From positions 1-51,462 of the forward strand of contig JAGXIP010000172.1 in the NCBI GenBank assembly GCA_024635585.1: a stretch of 51,462 nucleotides of DNA, given 5' to 3'. Position 1 is the first letter of the stretch. Every line of letters begins with the position of its first letter. The DNA comes from Saccharicrinis sp. (GTDB lineage: Bacteria; Bacteroidota; Bacteroidia; Bacteroidales; Marinilabiliaceae). The position numbers and the translations under genes were made by a program. Shown here in pieces: positions 36,987-45,588 of this stretch. Under the pieces are notes generated by a model, which saw only the letters and a program-made list of their open reading frames with translations, made no database searches and was not told the DNA's origin.

Positions 36987-38636
36987 ATGAAGATAGCACT
37001 TGCCCAATTAAACTTTCATGTTGGAAATTTTGTAGCAAACACGCATAAAATAATTACAAGCATAGAGAAAGCCCAAGCTGATGGTTGCGATATAATCGTT
37101 TTTTCGGAATTGGCCATATGCGGGTATCCACCGTTAGACCTGCTGGAGCGCGAGGAATTTGTGGAACTGTGTTTACAACAAATTAAAATCATTGCATCTA
37201 AGTGCCAAAGTATTACTGCGGTGGTTGGTTGCCCCAGCATTAATGACCAACCCAATGGTAAAAAGCTCTATAATTCAGCCTTTGTATTAAGTGAGGGAAG
37301 TGTTCAGGCAGTTCATCATAAAACTTTACTGCCCAATTATGATGTTTTCGACGAGTACCGTTACTTCGAACCCAACCGGAGTTTTAGTTTGGTTGAAGTA
37401 AAGGGTAAAAAAATAGCTCTTACTATATGCGAAGATCTATGGGACGAACAACCTGTGGTTAATTCATTTGCCAAAGATAAGTTGTACACAAACTCTCCGA
37501 TGCGGGAGTTAAAGCAGCTTAACCCTGATTTTGTAGTCAATATTGCAGCCTCCCCTTTTTCGTATAATCAGGGTCACATCAGACATCAAATTATCAGTCA
37601 AAAAGCAATTAAAAACAATCTTCCATTTGTATATGTTAATCAGGTGGGTGCCAACACCGAGCTGGTGTTCGATGGGAGTTCTTTGGTGGTAAATAGTCAC
37701 GGACAGATTGTAAATCAACTCAGTTCTTTTACAGAGGATCTGCAATACTGCCGTCTTGAAGATGTTGAGCAGGATAATATCATAGCAAAAGTGCAAGGTA
37801 GTAAGATGCAGCTTATACACGATGCCTTGGTGCTGGGTGTGAAGGATTATTTTAGCAAAACTGGTTTTACAAAAGCTACATTGGGTCTTTCGGGCGGTAT
37901 CGATTCGGCCGTTACGCTTGTTATTGCAGCCCGCGCTTTGGGTGCCGAAAACCTAAGGGTACTGTTGTTACCATCGAAATACTCATCCGATCATTCCATT
38001 CTCGATGCCGAAGTTTTGGCTCGTAATCTAAATATCGAATACGATATAGTGCCAATTGCAAATATCGTAGAGTGTTTTGAGAATACCATGGCTCCTTTGT
38101 TTAAGGGGCTGAACCCTGATATAACGGAAGAAAACATACAAGCCCGAGTTCGTGGTAGTTTGCTAATGGCACTTTCTAATAAATTTGGCCATATTTTGCT
38201 CAATACTTCAAATAAAAGTGAGGCAGCAGTGGGGTATGGTACCCTTTATGGTGATATGAACGGTGGCTTGTCGGTATTGGGTGATGTATATAAAACGGAT
38301 GTTTTTGAATTAGCCCGTTATATTAACCAGAACGAGGAAATTATCCCCATCAACACTATTGTAAAACCACCTTCTGCCGAGCTACGGCCTGACCAAAAGG
38401 ATAGCGACTCCTTGCCGGATTATGAAGTGTTGGATCAAATACTGTTTAATTATATTGAAAAAAACGAATCGACCCAAAGTATAATCGCTGCAGGATTTGA
38501 TGCCAATGTGGTTAAAAGAGCCATTCGAATGGTAAATTTAAACGAGTACAAGCGGTTTCAAACGGCACCTATTATCCGTGTTTCGTCAAAAGCATTTGGT
38601 ATGGGTCGCAGGATTCCCTTGGTATCTAAGTTTTAG
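36987..38636 (+). CDS. nadE: Glutamine-dependent NAD+ synthetase
   Basis: This 549-residue cytosolic enzyme makes NAD+ from nicotinic acid adenine dinucleotide using ammonia from glutamine. The N-terminal nitrilase-type glutaminase has the triad Glu41 (FSELAICGYPPLDLL), Lys112 (HKTLLPNYDVFDEYR) and Cys148 (LTICEDLW). A channel to the C-terminal synthetase is implied. The synthetase has the P-loop SGGIDSA (about 302-308) and NTSNKSEAAVGYGTLYGDMNG. Length fits the bacterial two-domain form. It lies two genes from gldB; gldB and nadE are neighbours in several Bacteroidota as I recall. Confidence 0.97.
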   Translation: MKIALAQLNFHVGNFVANTHKIITSIEKAQADGCDIIVFSELAICGYPPLDLLEREEFVELCLQQIKIIASKCQSITAVVGCPSINDQPNGKKLYNSAFVLSEGSVQAVHHKTLLPNYDVFDEYRYFEPNRSFSLVEVKGKKIALTICEDLWDEQPVVNSFAKDKLYTNSPMRELKQLNPDFVVNIAASPFSYNQGHIRHQIISQKAIKNNLPFVYVNQVGANTELVFDGSSLVVNSHGQIVNQLSSFTEDLQYCRLEDVEQDNIIAKVQGSKMQLIHDALVLGVKDYFSKTGFTKATLGLSGGIDSAVTLVIAARALGAENLRVLLLPSKYSSDHSILDAEVLARNLNIEYDIVPIANIVECFENTMAPLFKGLNPDITEENIQARVRGSLLMALSNKFGHILLNTSNKSEAAVGYGTLYGDMNGGLSVLGDVYKTDVFELARYINQNEEIIPINTIVKPPSAELRPDQKDSDSLPDYEVLDQILFNYIEKNESTQSIIAAGFDANVVKRAIRMVNLNEYKRFQTAPIIRVSSKAFGMGRRIPLVSKF

Positions 38637-38664
38637 GATCCAGAGAAGTATTACTACTTTTTAC

Positions 38665-38695
38665 TTGTTAGTATGTAGGCTTTTTTCTATTTTTG
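38665..38695 (+). promoter_or_regulatory. Promoter of the Crp/Fnr gene
   Basis: TTG at 38665-38667 and TATTTTTG at 38688-38695 are separated by exactly 20 bases, a full match to the Bacteroidota -33/-7 pair. Transcription would begin near 38702, just before the palindrome at 38709. Confidence 0.75.
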
Positions 38696-38708
38696 GGCAC
38701 AAATTTAC

Positions 38709-38722
38709 ATGTTGTACAACAT
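38709..38722. promoter_or_regulatory. 14-bp perfect palindrome, likely operator
   Basis: ATGTTGTACAACAT is a perfect palindrome placed directly downstream of the predicted transcription start of the Crp/Fnr-type gene. Its size and TTG/CAA half-sites fit a dimeric helix-turn-helix protein, so autoregulation is likely. Binding is inference. Confidence 0.55.
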
Positions 38723-38726
38723 ACTG

Positions 38727-39431
38727 ATGATGCCACGAAAAATTGATATTGACGAACCCAGCATAAAAGACATTTTTCAGCTTTACGATGTTTTAACCGA
38801 TGCGGAAAAAGCAAAGGTGCTAAAAAACCATAAAGTAGTACATTACAAAAAAAACGAGGTTATTTATCACGAGGGCGAGGTTCCCGATGGATTGCTGTGT
38901 TTAGGTTCGGGTAAAGTGAAAGTTTATAAGCTTGGTTTTGGTGGGCGCGACCAAATTGTTCGCATGGCTAATCCCCCTGGATTTATTGGTTACAGAGCAT
39001 TTTTTGCCGAAGGGCCTCATGTGGCATCGGCTGTAGTTATCGAGTCTTGTACCATATTTTATATTCCCAAGGCTTTGGTTTTTGAGTTGCTGGAGAATAA
39101 TCATAGGTTTAGTTTAAATATCATTCGCTCCTTGGCTCAGGAACTGGGTTTTTCACGCTACCGATCCGTTACCCTTACCCAAAAGCATATTCGTGGCCGA
39201 TTGGCCGAGAGTTTGTTGGTTTTAAGAGATATTTATGGTTTCGAAGAAGATGGCATAACACTTAATGTTTTTCTTTCGCGCGAAGATCTGGCCAATTTTT
39301 CTAACATGACCACTTCTAATGCCATTCGCACTTTATCTACCTTTGTAAACGAGGAGGTACTATTTGTCGATGGTAGAATTATTCGTATCCTGGACACTGA
39401 AAAATTAGAGAAGATATCAAAACTGGGATAG
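38727..39431 (+). CDS. Crp/Fnr family transcriptional regulator
   Basis: This regulator of ~234 residues has a cyclic-nucleotide-binding-like beta-roll (HKVVHYKKNEVIYHEGEVPDGLLCLGSGKVKVYK, about 20-130). A dimer helix follows, then an HTH_Crp domain (RGRLAESLLVLRDIYG, FLSREDLANFSNMTTSNAIRTLSTF). There is no Cys cluster like that of FNR, so it does not look like an iron-sulfur sensor; its ligand is unknown. The frame opens at 38709, but that ATG is part of the palindrome and only ~7 bases past the predicted transcript start, so 38727 or 38730 is the likelier start. Targets are not evident apart from its own promoter. Confidence 0.9.
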   Translation: MMPRKIDIDEPSIKDIFQLYDVLTDAEKAKVLKNHKVVHYKKNEVIYHEGEVPDGLLCLGSGKVKVYKLGFGGRDQIVRMANPPGFIGYRAFFAEGPHVASAVVIESCTIFYIPKALVFELLENNHRFSLNIIRSLAQELGFSRYRSVTLTQKHIRGRLAESLLVLRDIYGFEEDGITLNVFLSREDLANFSNMTTSNAIRTLSTFVNEEVLFVDGRIIRILDTEKLEKISKLG

Positions 39432-39479
39432 GAGTTAGCTGATGGCTAATGGCTATTAGCTGATAGCGATTAGCAGATT

Positions 39480-39534
39480 AACCTCTAGCCTCTAACCTCT
39501 AACTTCTATTTTTTAATAACCCTAAACCCTAATT
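39480..39534. repeat. Short heptamer repeat tract
   Basis: About four imperfect copies of the 7-mer CCTCTAA (39482-39507) are followed by two copies of CCCTAAA (39520-39533). Upstream, 39433-39480 is a diverged run of TTAGCTGATGGCTAA-like units. This simple-sequence DNA fills the spacer between two convergent genes. It could form weak hairpins, but no classical terminator is seen. Confidence 0.65.
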
Positions 39535-40573
39535 ACGCGCTCGTAATTTTACCTGTAAATATATTCTTTATCGCCATAAAAAAATATTTAATATCGGTAC
39601 GAAATCCTTTTCTAATTCTTTCTTCCATATAAATCATTTCGGCCTCAATATTACCTTTTGAATCGGGCATCAGGAGCGACACATAGGGAGGGATGCAACC
39701 CGGTTTAAATCTAACCCTTAACTGTTGTACTTCAAGGGGTAATTCTGAAAAACGAGTCTGACTTAATGGTCGTACGCCAACTAAACCCAGCTCACCTTTA
39801 AATAAATTTAAAAGCTGTGGCAGCTCATCTAACCAATATTTACGAAAAAATTTACCCCATGGCGTCAAACGGAAATCATTGGCAGGTTTTCCTACTGCGT
39901 TATATCCGTTTAAGCGGACAACGTAGTTTTGCAAATACTGTGAGTAAGGATGCATGGTTCTAACTTTAAAAACGGTTAGATTATTTCCATTCTTACCAAT
40001 TCTAGTCATTGGAAATAAAATGCTATCGCTACAACCATTGAGTTTAGTGGGTGCATCAGCAATCTTCATTGCCATAAAATAAAGCAAACCTTCAATCTCC
40101 TTAAATTCAATAATTGAAAACCCAAAATAAACTAAACGTCCCAGTACTTCTGCTTTGTATAGTTTTTTGCTTTCTTTTGACTTTTTGTAATATTGATTTT
40201 TCTTTTTAGCATCTCTATCCTTCGTGTCAATAACCATTGCGCATCCAACAAAAATTGATGTCTCGGGTATGTTTGTATTTAAGGTTTGCAGATACAAATT
40301 AACGTCGTTAGATAGATTAATCGGATAAACATCTACTGTCCCTAGTATGGGCTCGGTTAATTTATAATACGAATCAGGGCGGTACGATTCAACTAAACAA
40401 ACCTTTTCAGAGTGTAAGGGTACCGTTTGTGAGATGTAATCATATACCTTTGCCGACATACACTCAATCACTTTTGCTTTGCGTAGCTCTTTATTTCTTT
40501 TGTCGTCATTAGGCTCCGACAAGGTCATAAGTACGCTTGCACTAGCAATTTCTGATGCGTTTTTGATTGACAT
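39533..40573 (-). CDS. Bacterial sugar transferase domain protein without the usual membrane anchor
   Basis: This 346-residue protein's C-terminal half carries the polyisoprenyl-phosphate sugar-1-phosphate transferase core: MTRIGKNGNNLTVFKVRTM, GKFFRKYWLDELPQLLNLFKGELGLVGVRPLS and VQQLRVRFKPGCIPPYVSL. Such enzymes start lipid-linked O-antigen or capsule units at the inner membrane. The KRxFDxxxS helix that normally opens the domain is missing. The first ~200 residues are instead a soluble-looking segment with no recognised domain (CLVESYRPDSYYKLTEPILG). It stands alone with its own promoter and no glycan cluster nearby. Substrate unknown. Confidence 0.8.
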   Translation of the reverse strand: MSIKNASEIASASVLMTLSEPNDDKRNKELRKAKVIECMSAKVYDYISQTVPLHSEKVCLVESYRPDSYYKLTEPILGTVDVYPINLSNDVNLYLQTLNTNIPETSIFVGCAMVIDTKDRDAKKKNQYYKKSKESKKLYKAEVLGRLVYFGFSIIEFKEIEGLLYFMAMKIADAPTKLNGCSDSILFPMTRIGKNGNNLTVFKVRTMHPYSQYLQNYVVRLNGYNAVGKPANDFRLTPWGKFFRKYWLDELPQLLNLFKGELGLVGVRPLSQTRFSELPLEVQQLRVRFKPGCIPPYVSLLMPDSKGNIEAEMIYMEERIRKGFRTDIKYFFMAIKNIFTGKITSA

Positions 40574-40909
40574 TATCTGGTTTGTGTTTATTTAGGTTGT
40601 GATACAAAAGTATAAAAGCAAGTTGTTATTCAATTATAATATACATGCAAATACAAAAGCTTTTTTTTGCCTTAAGCATTGATACGCAAATAATAACAAT
40701 AGGTTTGATGCTTGTTGTAATATTTTACGAAATCTTTTAAATATAGGATAAACGTATATTTATATTCTCAACGTTCAACCCAATAAGGTGAGAAAGTAAG
40801 TGAAAGTGATAGGATTTCTTCAAGGTCTGTTTTGTTCCTTTTGTATCTGTTTAAGATCATGGGTTTTACTAAATCAGACTGAGGTGCCGTAATCAGGAGT
40901 ATAAGTCAT
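40574..40909. other. Intergenic region, 336 bases
   Basis: It lies upstream of the - strand sugar transferase and downstream of the - strand RNA methyltransferase. It holds the sugar-transferase promoter near 40605-40633. The rest is AT-rich without an open frame, RNA gene or clear terminator that I can see. Confidence 0.6.
40605..40633 (-). promoter_or_regulatory. Promoter of the sugar transferase gene
   Basis: On the - strand TTG (plus 40631-40633) is followed after 18 bases by TACTTTTG (plus 40605-40612). The box matches TAnnTTTG, and the spacing is one base below the usual 19-21. It lies 32 bases before the ATG at 40573. Confidence 0.6.
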
Positions 40910-41665
40910 TTATCTTCGCTTAAATTCCGAAAGAACAATACCCGTGGCCATGGAAACATTTAACGATTCGGAGTGTGTTGAGCTACTTGAGAAGGAAGGA
41001 ATGAGTAGTTTTTTATTTATCTTTTGTGCAATGGCTGGTGAAATGCCCTTGCCTTCATTACCCATCACTATAATGCCATATTTTGATAGCTCTTGTGCGT
41101 AAATATTATCACCATCCAAAAAGGTGCCGTAAATAGGGATTTTATTTTTGCTTTGTGCTGTCAAAAAATCTTCCAGGTTGGTGTAATGCAATTCTACCCG
41201 GGCAATGGCACCCATGGTGGCCTGCACTACTTTGGGGTTGTAGGCGTCTGCCGTGTTTTGCGAACAAACGATATGTGCTATGCCAAACCAATCTGCCAGG
41301 CGGATGATGGTACCTAGGTTGCCGGGATCTTGAATGTCGTCCAAGGCTATGGTTAAGCCATGTTGCCAATCATTGGTGTCCATATTTTTTTGTGGCATGC
41401 TGCAAAGGGCAATGATGGGCGGGGGAGTCTTTAGCTGTGTTATTTTTTTTAGTTGCTGTTCCGTTAATTTGGCACAGGCAATTTCGTTTGGTATAATATC
41501 TGAGGGCTGCCAATCATCCCGCATAAAAATTTCATTAATCTTTATTTTCGAATGGAGTAAATCAAATACCAACTTTTCTCCTTCGGCAATAAATAGGCGG
41601 TTTTGATCCCTGAATTTTTTTTTGTTCAGAGAGTTGATGAGTTTTATTTTGTTCTGGCTTATCAT
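40910..41665 (-). CDS. TrmH/SpoU family RNA 2'-O-methyltransferase
   Basis: This 251-residue SPOUT-fold enzyme methylates a ribose 2'-OH in rRNA or tRNA using S-adenosylmethionine. The N-terminal RNA-binding domain starts at KIKLINSLNKKKFRDQNRLFIAEGEKLV. The three knot motifs are DDIQDPGNLGTIIRLADWFG (catalytic Asn/Arg), IIVMGNEGKGIS and SSTHSESLNVSMATGIVLSEF. Length fits the family (RlmB-like branch). It is divergent from tamL, an adjacency I recall in related genomes. The target nucleotide is not predictable. Confidence 0.94.
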   Translation of the reverse strand: MISQNKIKLINSLNKKKFRDQNRLFIAEGEKLVFDLLHSKIKINEIFMRDDWQPSDIIPNEIACAKLTEQQLKKITQLKTPPPIIALCSMPQKNMDTNDWQHGLTIALDDIQDPGNLGTIIRLADWFGIAHIVCSQNTADAYNPKVVQATMGAIARVELHYTNLEDFLTAQSKNKIPIYGTFLDGDNIYAQELSKYGIIVMGNEGKGISPAIAQKINKKLLIPSFSSSSTHSESLNVSMATGIVLSEFKRR

Positions 41666-41685
41666 TTTAAAAATATAGTTGGGTG

Positions 41686-41693
41686 CAAATTTA
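41686..41693 (-). promoter_or_regulatory. -7 box for the RNA methyltransferase
   Basis: The - strand reads TAAATTTG, a match to TAnnTTTG, 20 bases before the ATG at 41665. No TTG at the expected distance was found. Confidence 0.5.
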
Positions 41694-41714
41694 CTTTAAT
41701 TCAATGTATTTCGA

Positions 41715-41722
41715 TATTTTTG
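41715..41722 (+). promoter_or_regulatory. -7 box for tamL
   Basis: TATTTTTG matches TAnnTTTG. It lies 81 bases before the TTG start of tamL, back to back with the methyltransferase box. A -33 TTG is not evident. Confidence 0.45.
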
Positions 41723-41803
41723 CTAAAATTTCTAACTCGGATAAAAGTATATCCGATTGAGGCAACAAAAAAATACTTTAACCACAAAATGTTTTAAACT
41801 CAA

Positions 41804-44170
41804 TTGAAGCAATCCATATATTATATCTTTTTTGTTTTATCCTTGCTGTTAGTAGGGTGTAGCTCGGTTAAAAACGTGCCCGACGATGAGTACCTGTTAA
41901 AAAGGACGGTGATAAAAAATAGTCCTCGCAGTATTTCCAAGGATCGATTTAAACCGTTCATAAAGCAACGCGAGAATCTGCGTATTTTTGGTATCTTAAA
42001 ATTTCATTTGGGATTATATAATCTGGCTGGTAGAGATACCACAAAAAAAATAAATAAGTGGTTGCGCCGCATGGGCGAAGCTCCAGTTTTGTACGATTCG
42101 TTGCAGTCGCAGCAATCGGCAGGTTATATTGAGGAGTTTTTAAAAAATAAAGGATATTTTCATGCCAGTGTCACCGATAATTTGGTGCCTGTTTCCAAAC
42201 GAAAGGCAAAAGTTAGGTATGATATTGATGCAGGTAAAAGGTTCAGATTAAAGGATATTGATTATCGGTCGGAGGATACCGTAGTGGGTAAGTTGGTTAT
42301 CGAAAATAATAAAAACAGTTTGCTTAAAGAAGGGAGACCTTTTGATATTACGGTGCATGATGAAGAACGACAACGAATTACAAATCATCTACGTAACAAT
42401 GGCTATTATAACTTTTCAAAAGAGTTTATCTATTTTAGGGTAGATAGTTCTATAGGTGATTTTTTGGTTAACGACTCTGTTATTATAAAAAACCAACACA
42501 GAGAGCTCTATACGGGTAAGGATACTTCTTATGCCCATGCTACCTATCGTATTAAGGATGTGTTTTTCAGGATGGGATACGATACACACAAGGCACTAAG
42601 CCAAAAAGATGCCTATTTTGATACATTTGATACCTTGCTTATAAATAATTGTCATTTTTTATTTGCCGGCAAAATAGAGGTAAACCCTGATGTGCTGTAT
42701 AACTCAAGTTACATATTACCAGGTCAGCTTTTTCATGCCGATTTGGTAGAGCGGACACAGTCATTGCTCTCCAGTTTAAAGTTGTATCGTTATGTAAATA
42801 TTAGGTTTGATGAAGCACTACCTCCAGATACAGCCAGTCGCGAAAGCAAATGGTTGGATTGTCACATACAACTAATTTCCGCCAAGCATCAATCTTATGG
42901 TGTTGATATTGAGGGTACAAACTCATCGGGCAACTTGGGTGCACGGGGTGTTTTTAAATACCAACATAAAAATCTATTCAAAGGCGCCGAAGAGTTTAGC
43001 TTTAGTTTTGGTGGAGCCATGCAAAATCAAAACGATCGTCAGGGTCTTTCCTTTAGTACGCGCGAAATTGGTGGCGAGGCCGATATTATGTTTCCTAAAT
43101 TTTGGATGCCTTTTAAAGTCGAACGGTTTCGACAAAGGTATAACCCCAAAACATCTTTGTCGGTAGCGTACAGTTTTCAACACCGTCCTGATTATACCCG
43201 CACCATAGCCAATGGAAAAATAAGTTATATATGGAAAGCGGATAAGCATACAACTCATGTGGTAACGCCGCTGGGGATTAACTTGGTTCGCATTCCCGTA
43301 GTGGAAACCAATTTTTGGGAATTGATAAAAGATACCTATTTGCGGTTTTCTTATGAGGATCACTTAATATCCAGTACTTCATACTCCATTGTTTACAACG
43401 AACAAGAGTTTAATAAGCGGAAAAATTTTTGGTATGCCAATTTTAATGTGGAGGAGTCGGGTAATATTCTTGATTTGGTTGCCCGTGCTTTGGGCCAAAA
43501 GGTAAGCTCATCGCCCAATGATATGGGTAAAACGGTTAATTATTACGAAGTGATGGGTATTCGATATGCACAGTTCCTTCAAAGTAATATTGACATCCGC
43601 TACCATCATTATCCGAGCCGCATAAGCAGTATGGCCTACCGATTTTATTTAGGCGTGGGTTATCCTTATGGCAACCTGGATGTGCTCCCTTTCGAAAAGA
43701 GGTACTTTTCGGGAGGTGCCAACAGTGTGCGTGCATGGCCAGTTCGTGGATTGGGGCCGGGTTCCTATAACGATCCCAACGCAACTTACTATAACCAAAC
43801 GGGCGATATTAAGTTAGAGATGAATGCCGAATATCGATTTAAATTGTTTTGGATGATGGAAGGTGCCGTATTTTTAGATGCAGGTAATATTTATACCATC
43901 CGCAAGGATATAAGCCCTGATGAAAATGCTTTGTTCACATTTAAAACTTTTGCTGATAAGCTTGCACTCGGAACCGGCGTAGGCTTGCGTTTCGACCTCA
44001 AATATTTTGTTTTTCGATTCGATACTGGCTTAAAGCTGCGCGATCCAATGGATATACCTGTGGATGAGCTTTTGCCTGATGGCCCTTTGCGCAAAAAGTG
44101 GATTATTGGCAGTAGGCCATATACTTGGGATGATGTGGCTTTTAACTTTGCCATCGGTTATCCCTTCTAA
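41804..44170 (+). CDS. tamL: TamL-type BamA-family outer-membrane lipoprotein
   Basis: This 788-residue Omp85 protein starts with a lipoprotein leader (LLLVGCSSVKNVPDDEYLL, Cys19), the hallmark of the Bacteroidota TamA-like lipoprotein TamL. POTRA-like repeats run to about residue 370 (VRYDIDAGKRFRLKDIDY and others). Then comes a 16-strand barrel with GTNSSGNLGARGVFKYQHKNLFKGAE, PFEKRYFSGGANSVRAWPVRGLGPGSY (the conserved loop with the RGLG-like motif) and a terminal strand DDVAFNFAIGYPF ending in Phe. It probably helps insert or export outer-membrane proteins with TamB. The start is a TTG with no ATG nearby in frame. No tamB follows; fbaA does. Confidence 0.88.
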   Translation: MKQSIYYIFFVLSLLLVGCSSVKNVPDDEYLLKRTVIKNSPRSISKDRFKPFIKQRENLRIFGILKFHLGLYNLAGRDTTKKINKWLRRMGEAPVLYDSLQSQQSAGYIEEFLKNKGYFHASVTDNLVPVSKRKAKVRYDIDAGKRFRLKDIDYRSEDTVVGKLVIENNKNSLLKEGRPFDITVHDEERQRITNHLRNNGYYNFSKEFIYFRVDSSIGDFLVNDSVIIKNQHRELYTGKDTSYAHATYRIKDVFFRMGYDTHKALSQKDAYFDTFDTLLINNCHFLFAGKIEVNPDVLYNSSYILPGQLFHADLVERTQSLLSSLKLYRYVNIRFDEALPPDTASRESKWLDCHIQLISAKHQSYGVDIEGTNSSGNLGARGVFKYQHKNLFKGAEEFSFSFGGAMQNQNDRQGLSFSTREIGGEADIMFPKFWMPFKVERFRQRYNPKTSLSVAYSFQHRPDYTRTIANGKISYIWKADKHTTHVVTPLGINLVRIPVVETNFWELIKDTYLRFSYEDHLISSTSYSIVYNEQEFNKRKNFWYANFNVEESGNILDLVARALGQKVSSSPNDMGKTVNYYEVMGIRYAQFLQSNIDIRYHHYPSRISSMAYRFYLGVGYPYGNLDVLPFEKRYFSGGANSVRAWPVRGLGPGSYNDPNATYYNQTGDIKLEMNAEYRFKLFWMMEGAVFLDAGNIYTIRKDISPDENALFTFKTFADKLALGTGVGLRFDLKYFVFRFDTGLKLRDPMDIPVDELLPDGPLRKKWIIGSRPYTWDDVAFNFAIGYPF

Positions 44171-44236
44171 GTGTATCAAAGTATAAATTGTCGCTATTAA
44201 AAACAGCATGTTACTGTGCTAATGAGTTTTATTTTG

Positions 44237-44244
44237 TACTTTTG
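44237..44244 (+). promoter_or_regulatory. -7 box for fbaA
   Basis: TACTTTTG matches TAnnTTTG. It would give a leader of about 160 bases before the ATG at 44410. No good TTG partner is seen. Confidence 0.5.
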
Positions 44245-44409
44245 TACCCATCTTATAGTGCATGTGAAATTGCGGACTTAATTTTTAATATTAATTCGCA
44301 ACATTTCAGATACTTAACTGCTTGTATTCCTTTTTAAATAGTTTTTATGGTAAATAGTTCGTCTGTTATTTTTAGCAGGTAGCTTTCTAAATTTTAAATA
44401 TTAAACACA

Positions 44410-45489
44410 ATGAAACAAAGAGTATTAGATGTAGTAAAACCCGGTGTTGTAACTGGTGACGATGTAAGCAAATTATTCAAAGTTGCAAAAGACAATGGCT
44501 TTGCACTACCTGCGGTTAATGTTGTGGGTAGCGATTCTATCAATGGAGTTATGGAAGCTGCTAAACTTGTTAACTCTCCTGTTATTATTCAGTTATCAAA
44601 CGGTGGTGGCGCATTTTATGCAGGTAAAGGTATTGGTTTGTCAGGACAAGAAGGTGCTATTTTAGGCTCAATTTCCGCAGCTAAGCACGTTCATGAATTG
44701 GCTGAGGCTTATGGTGTTCCTGTAATCCTGCATACCGACCATGCCGCAAAAAAATTACTTCCTTGGATTGACGGACTTTTGGATGCTGGCGAAAAGCATT
44801 TTAAAGAAACCGGAAAACCTCTTTTTAGCTCTCACATGCTCGATCTATCCGAAGAGCCTTTGGAAGAAAACCTGGCCATCTGCAAGAAGTACTTCGAAAG
44901 AATGAATAAAATTGGTATGACCATTGAAATAGAGCTTGGTATCACCGGTGGAGAAGAAGATGGTGTGGATAACTCAGGTGCAGATTCTTCACTACTTTAT
45001 ACTCAGCCTGAAGAGGTTAATCAAGCTTACGAAGTATTGAAATCTGTTGGGCCTAACTTTACCATTGCAGCATCGTTTGGTAATGTGCACGGTGTGTATA
45101 AGCCAGGTAATGTGGTGTTAACTCCAAAAATCCTTGATAACTCACAAAAATTTATCGAGAAAAAACATGGTTTGTCTAATAACCCTGTAAACTTCGTGTT
45201 CCACGGAGGATCTGGATCTTCATTGGAAGAAATCCGTGAGGCTATCGGTTATGGAGTTATCAAAATGAACATTGATACTGATACACAATGGGCTACTTGG
45301 GACGGCGTTCGTAAGTTCGAGGCCGAAAACCGCGATTACTTACAAGCTCAAATCGGTAACCCCGATGGTGACGACAAACCAAATAAAAAATACTACGATC
45401 CACGTAACTGGTTACGCAAAGGACAGGTTTCTCTTGTTGAGAGATTAAAAGTCGCCTTCAACGACCTTAACTGTATCGACGTGTTATAG
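44410..45489 (+). CDS. fbaA: Class II fructose-bisphosphate aldolase
   Basis: This 359-residue zinc aldolase interconverts fructose-1,6-bisphosphate and the two triose phosphates in glycolysis and gluconeogenesis. The length equals that of E. coli FbaA. VILHTDHAAKKLLPWIDGLL holds the catalytic Asp110 and zinc ligand His111. IEIELGITGGEEDGVDN carries the zinc and regulatory Glu, FGNVHGVYKPGNV a zinc His, and FVFHGGSGSSLEEI the phosphate-binding loop with His. NMNIDTDTQWATWDG is the second phosphate site. It is monocistronic with a strong terminator. Confidence 0.97.
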   Translation: MKQRVLDVVKPGVVTGDDVSKLFKVAKDNGFALPAVNVVGSDSINGVMEAAKLVNSPVIIQLSNGGGAFYAGKGIGLSGQEGAILGSISAAKHVHELAEAYGVPVILHTDHAAKKLLPWIDGLLDAGEKHFKETGKPLFSSHMLDLSEEPLEENLAICKKYFERMNKIGMTIEIELGITGGEEDGVDNSGADSSLLYTQPEEVNQAYEVLKSVGPNFTIAASFGNVHGVYKPGNVVLTPKILDNSQKFIEKKHGLSNNPVNFVFHGGSGSSLEEIREAIGYGVIKMNIDTDTQWATWDGVRKFEAENRDYLQAQIGNPDGDDKPNKKYYDPRNWLRKGQVSLVERLKVAFNDLNCIDVL

Positions 45490-45512
45490 TAAAAAGTTGT
45501 AATGATTAAATA

Positions 45513-45549
45513 AAAGCCCACATCATTTTTGGTGTGGGCTTTGTTTTTA
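45513..45549 (+). terminator. Rho-independent terminator after fbaA
   Basis: AAAGCCCACATCA (45513-45525) pairs with TGGTGTGGGCTTT (45530-45542) in a 13-bp stem with one wobble and a TTTT loop. The T-rich tail GTTTTTA follows. Confidence 0.93.
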
Positions 45550-45588
45550 TGCCCTTTTTTAGTTTTTTTACGTCCTTAAATTGATAGG

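Noticed and set aside
41093..41606. + strand open frames across the RNA methyltransferase
   Set aside because: They overlap the well-supported - strand TrmH gene and translate to unlikely protein sequence.
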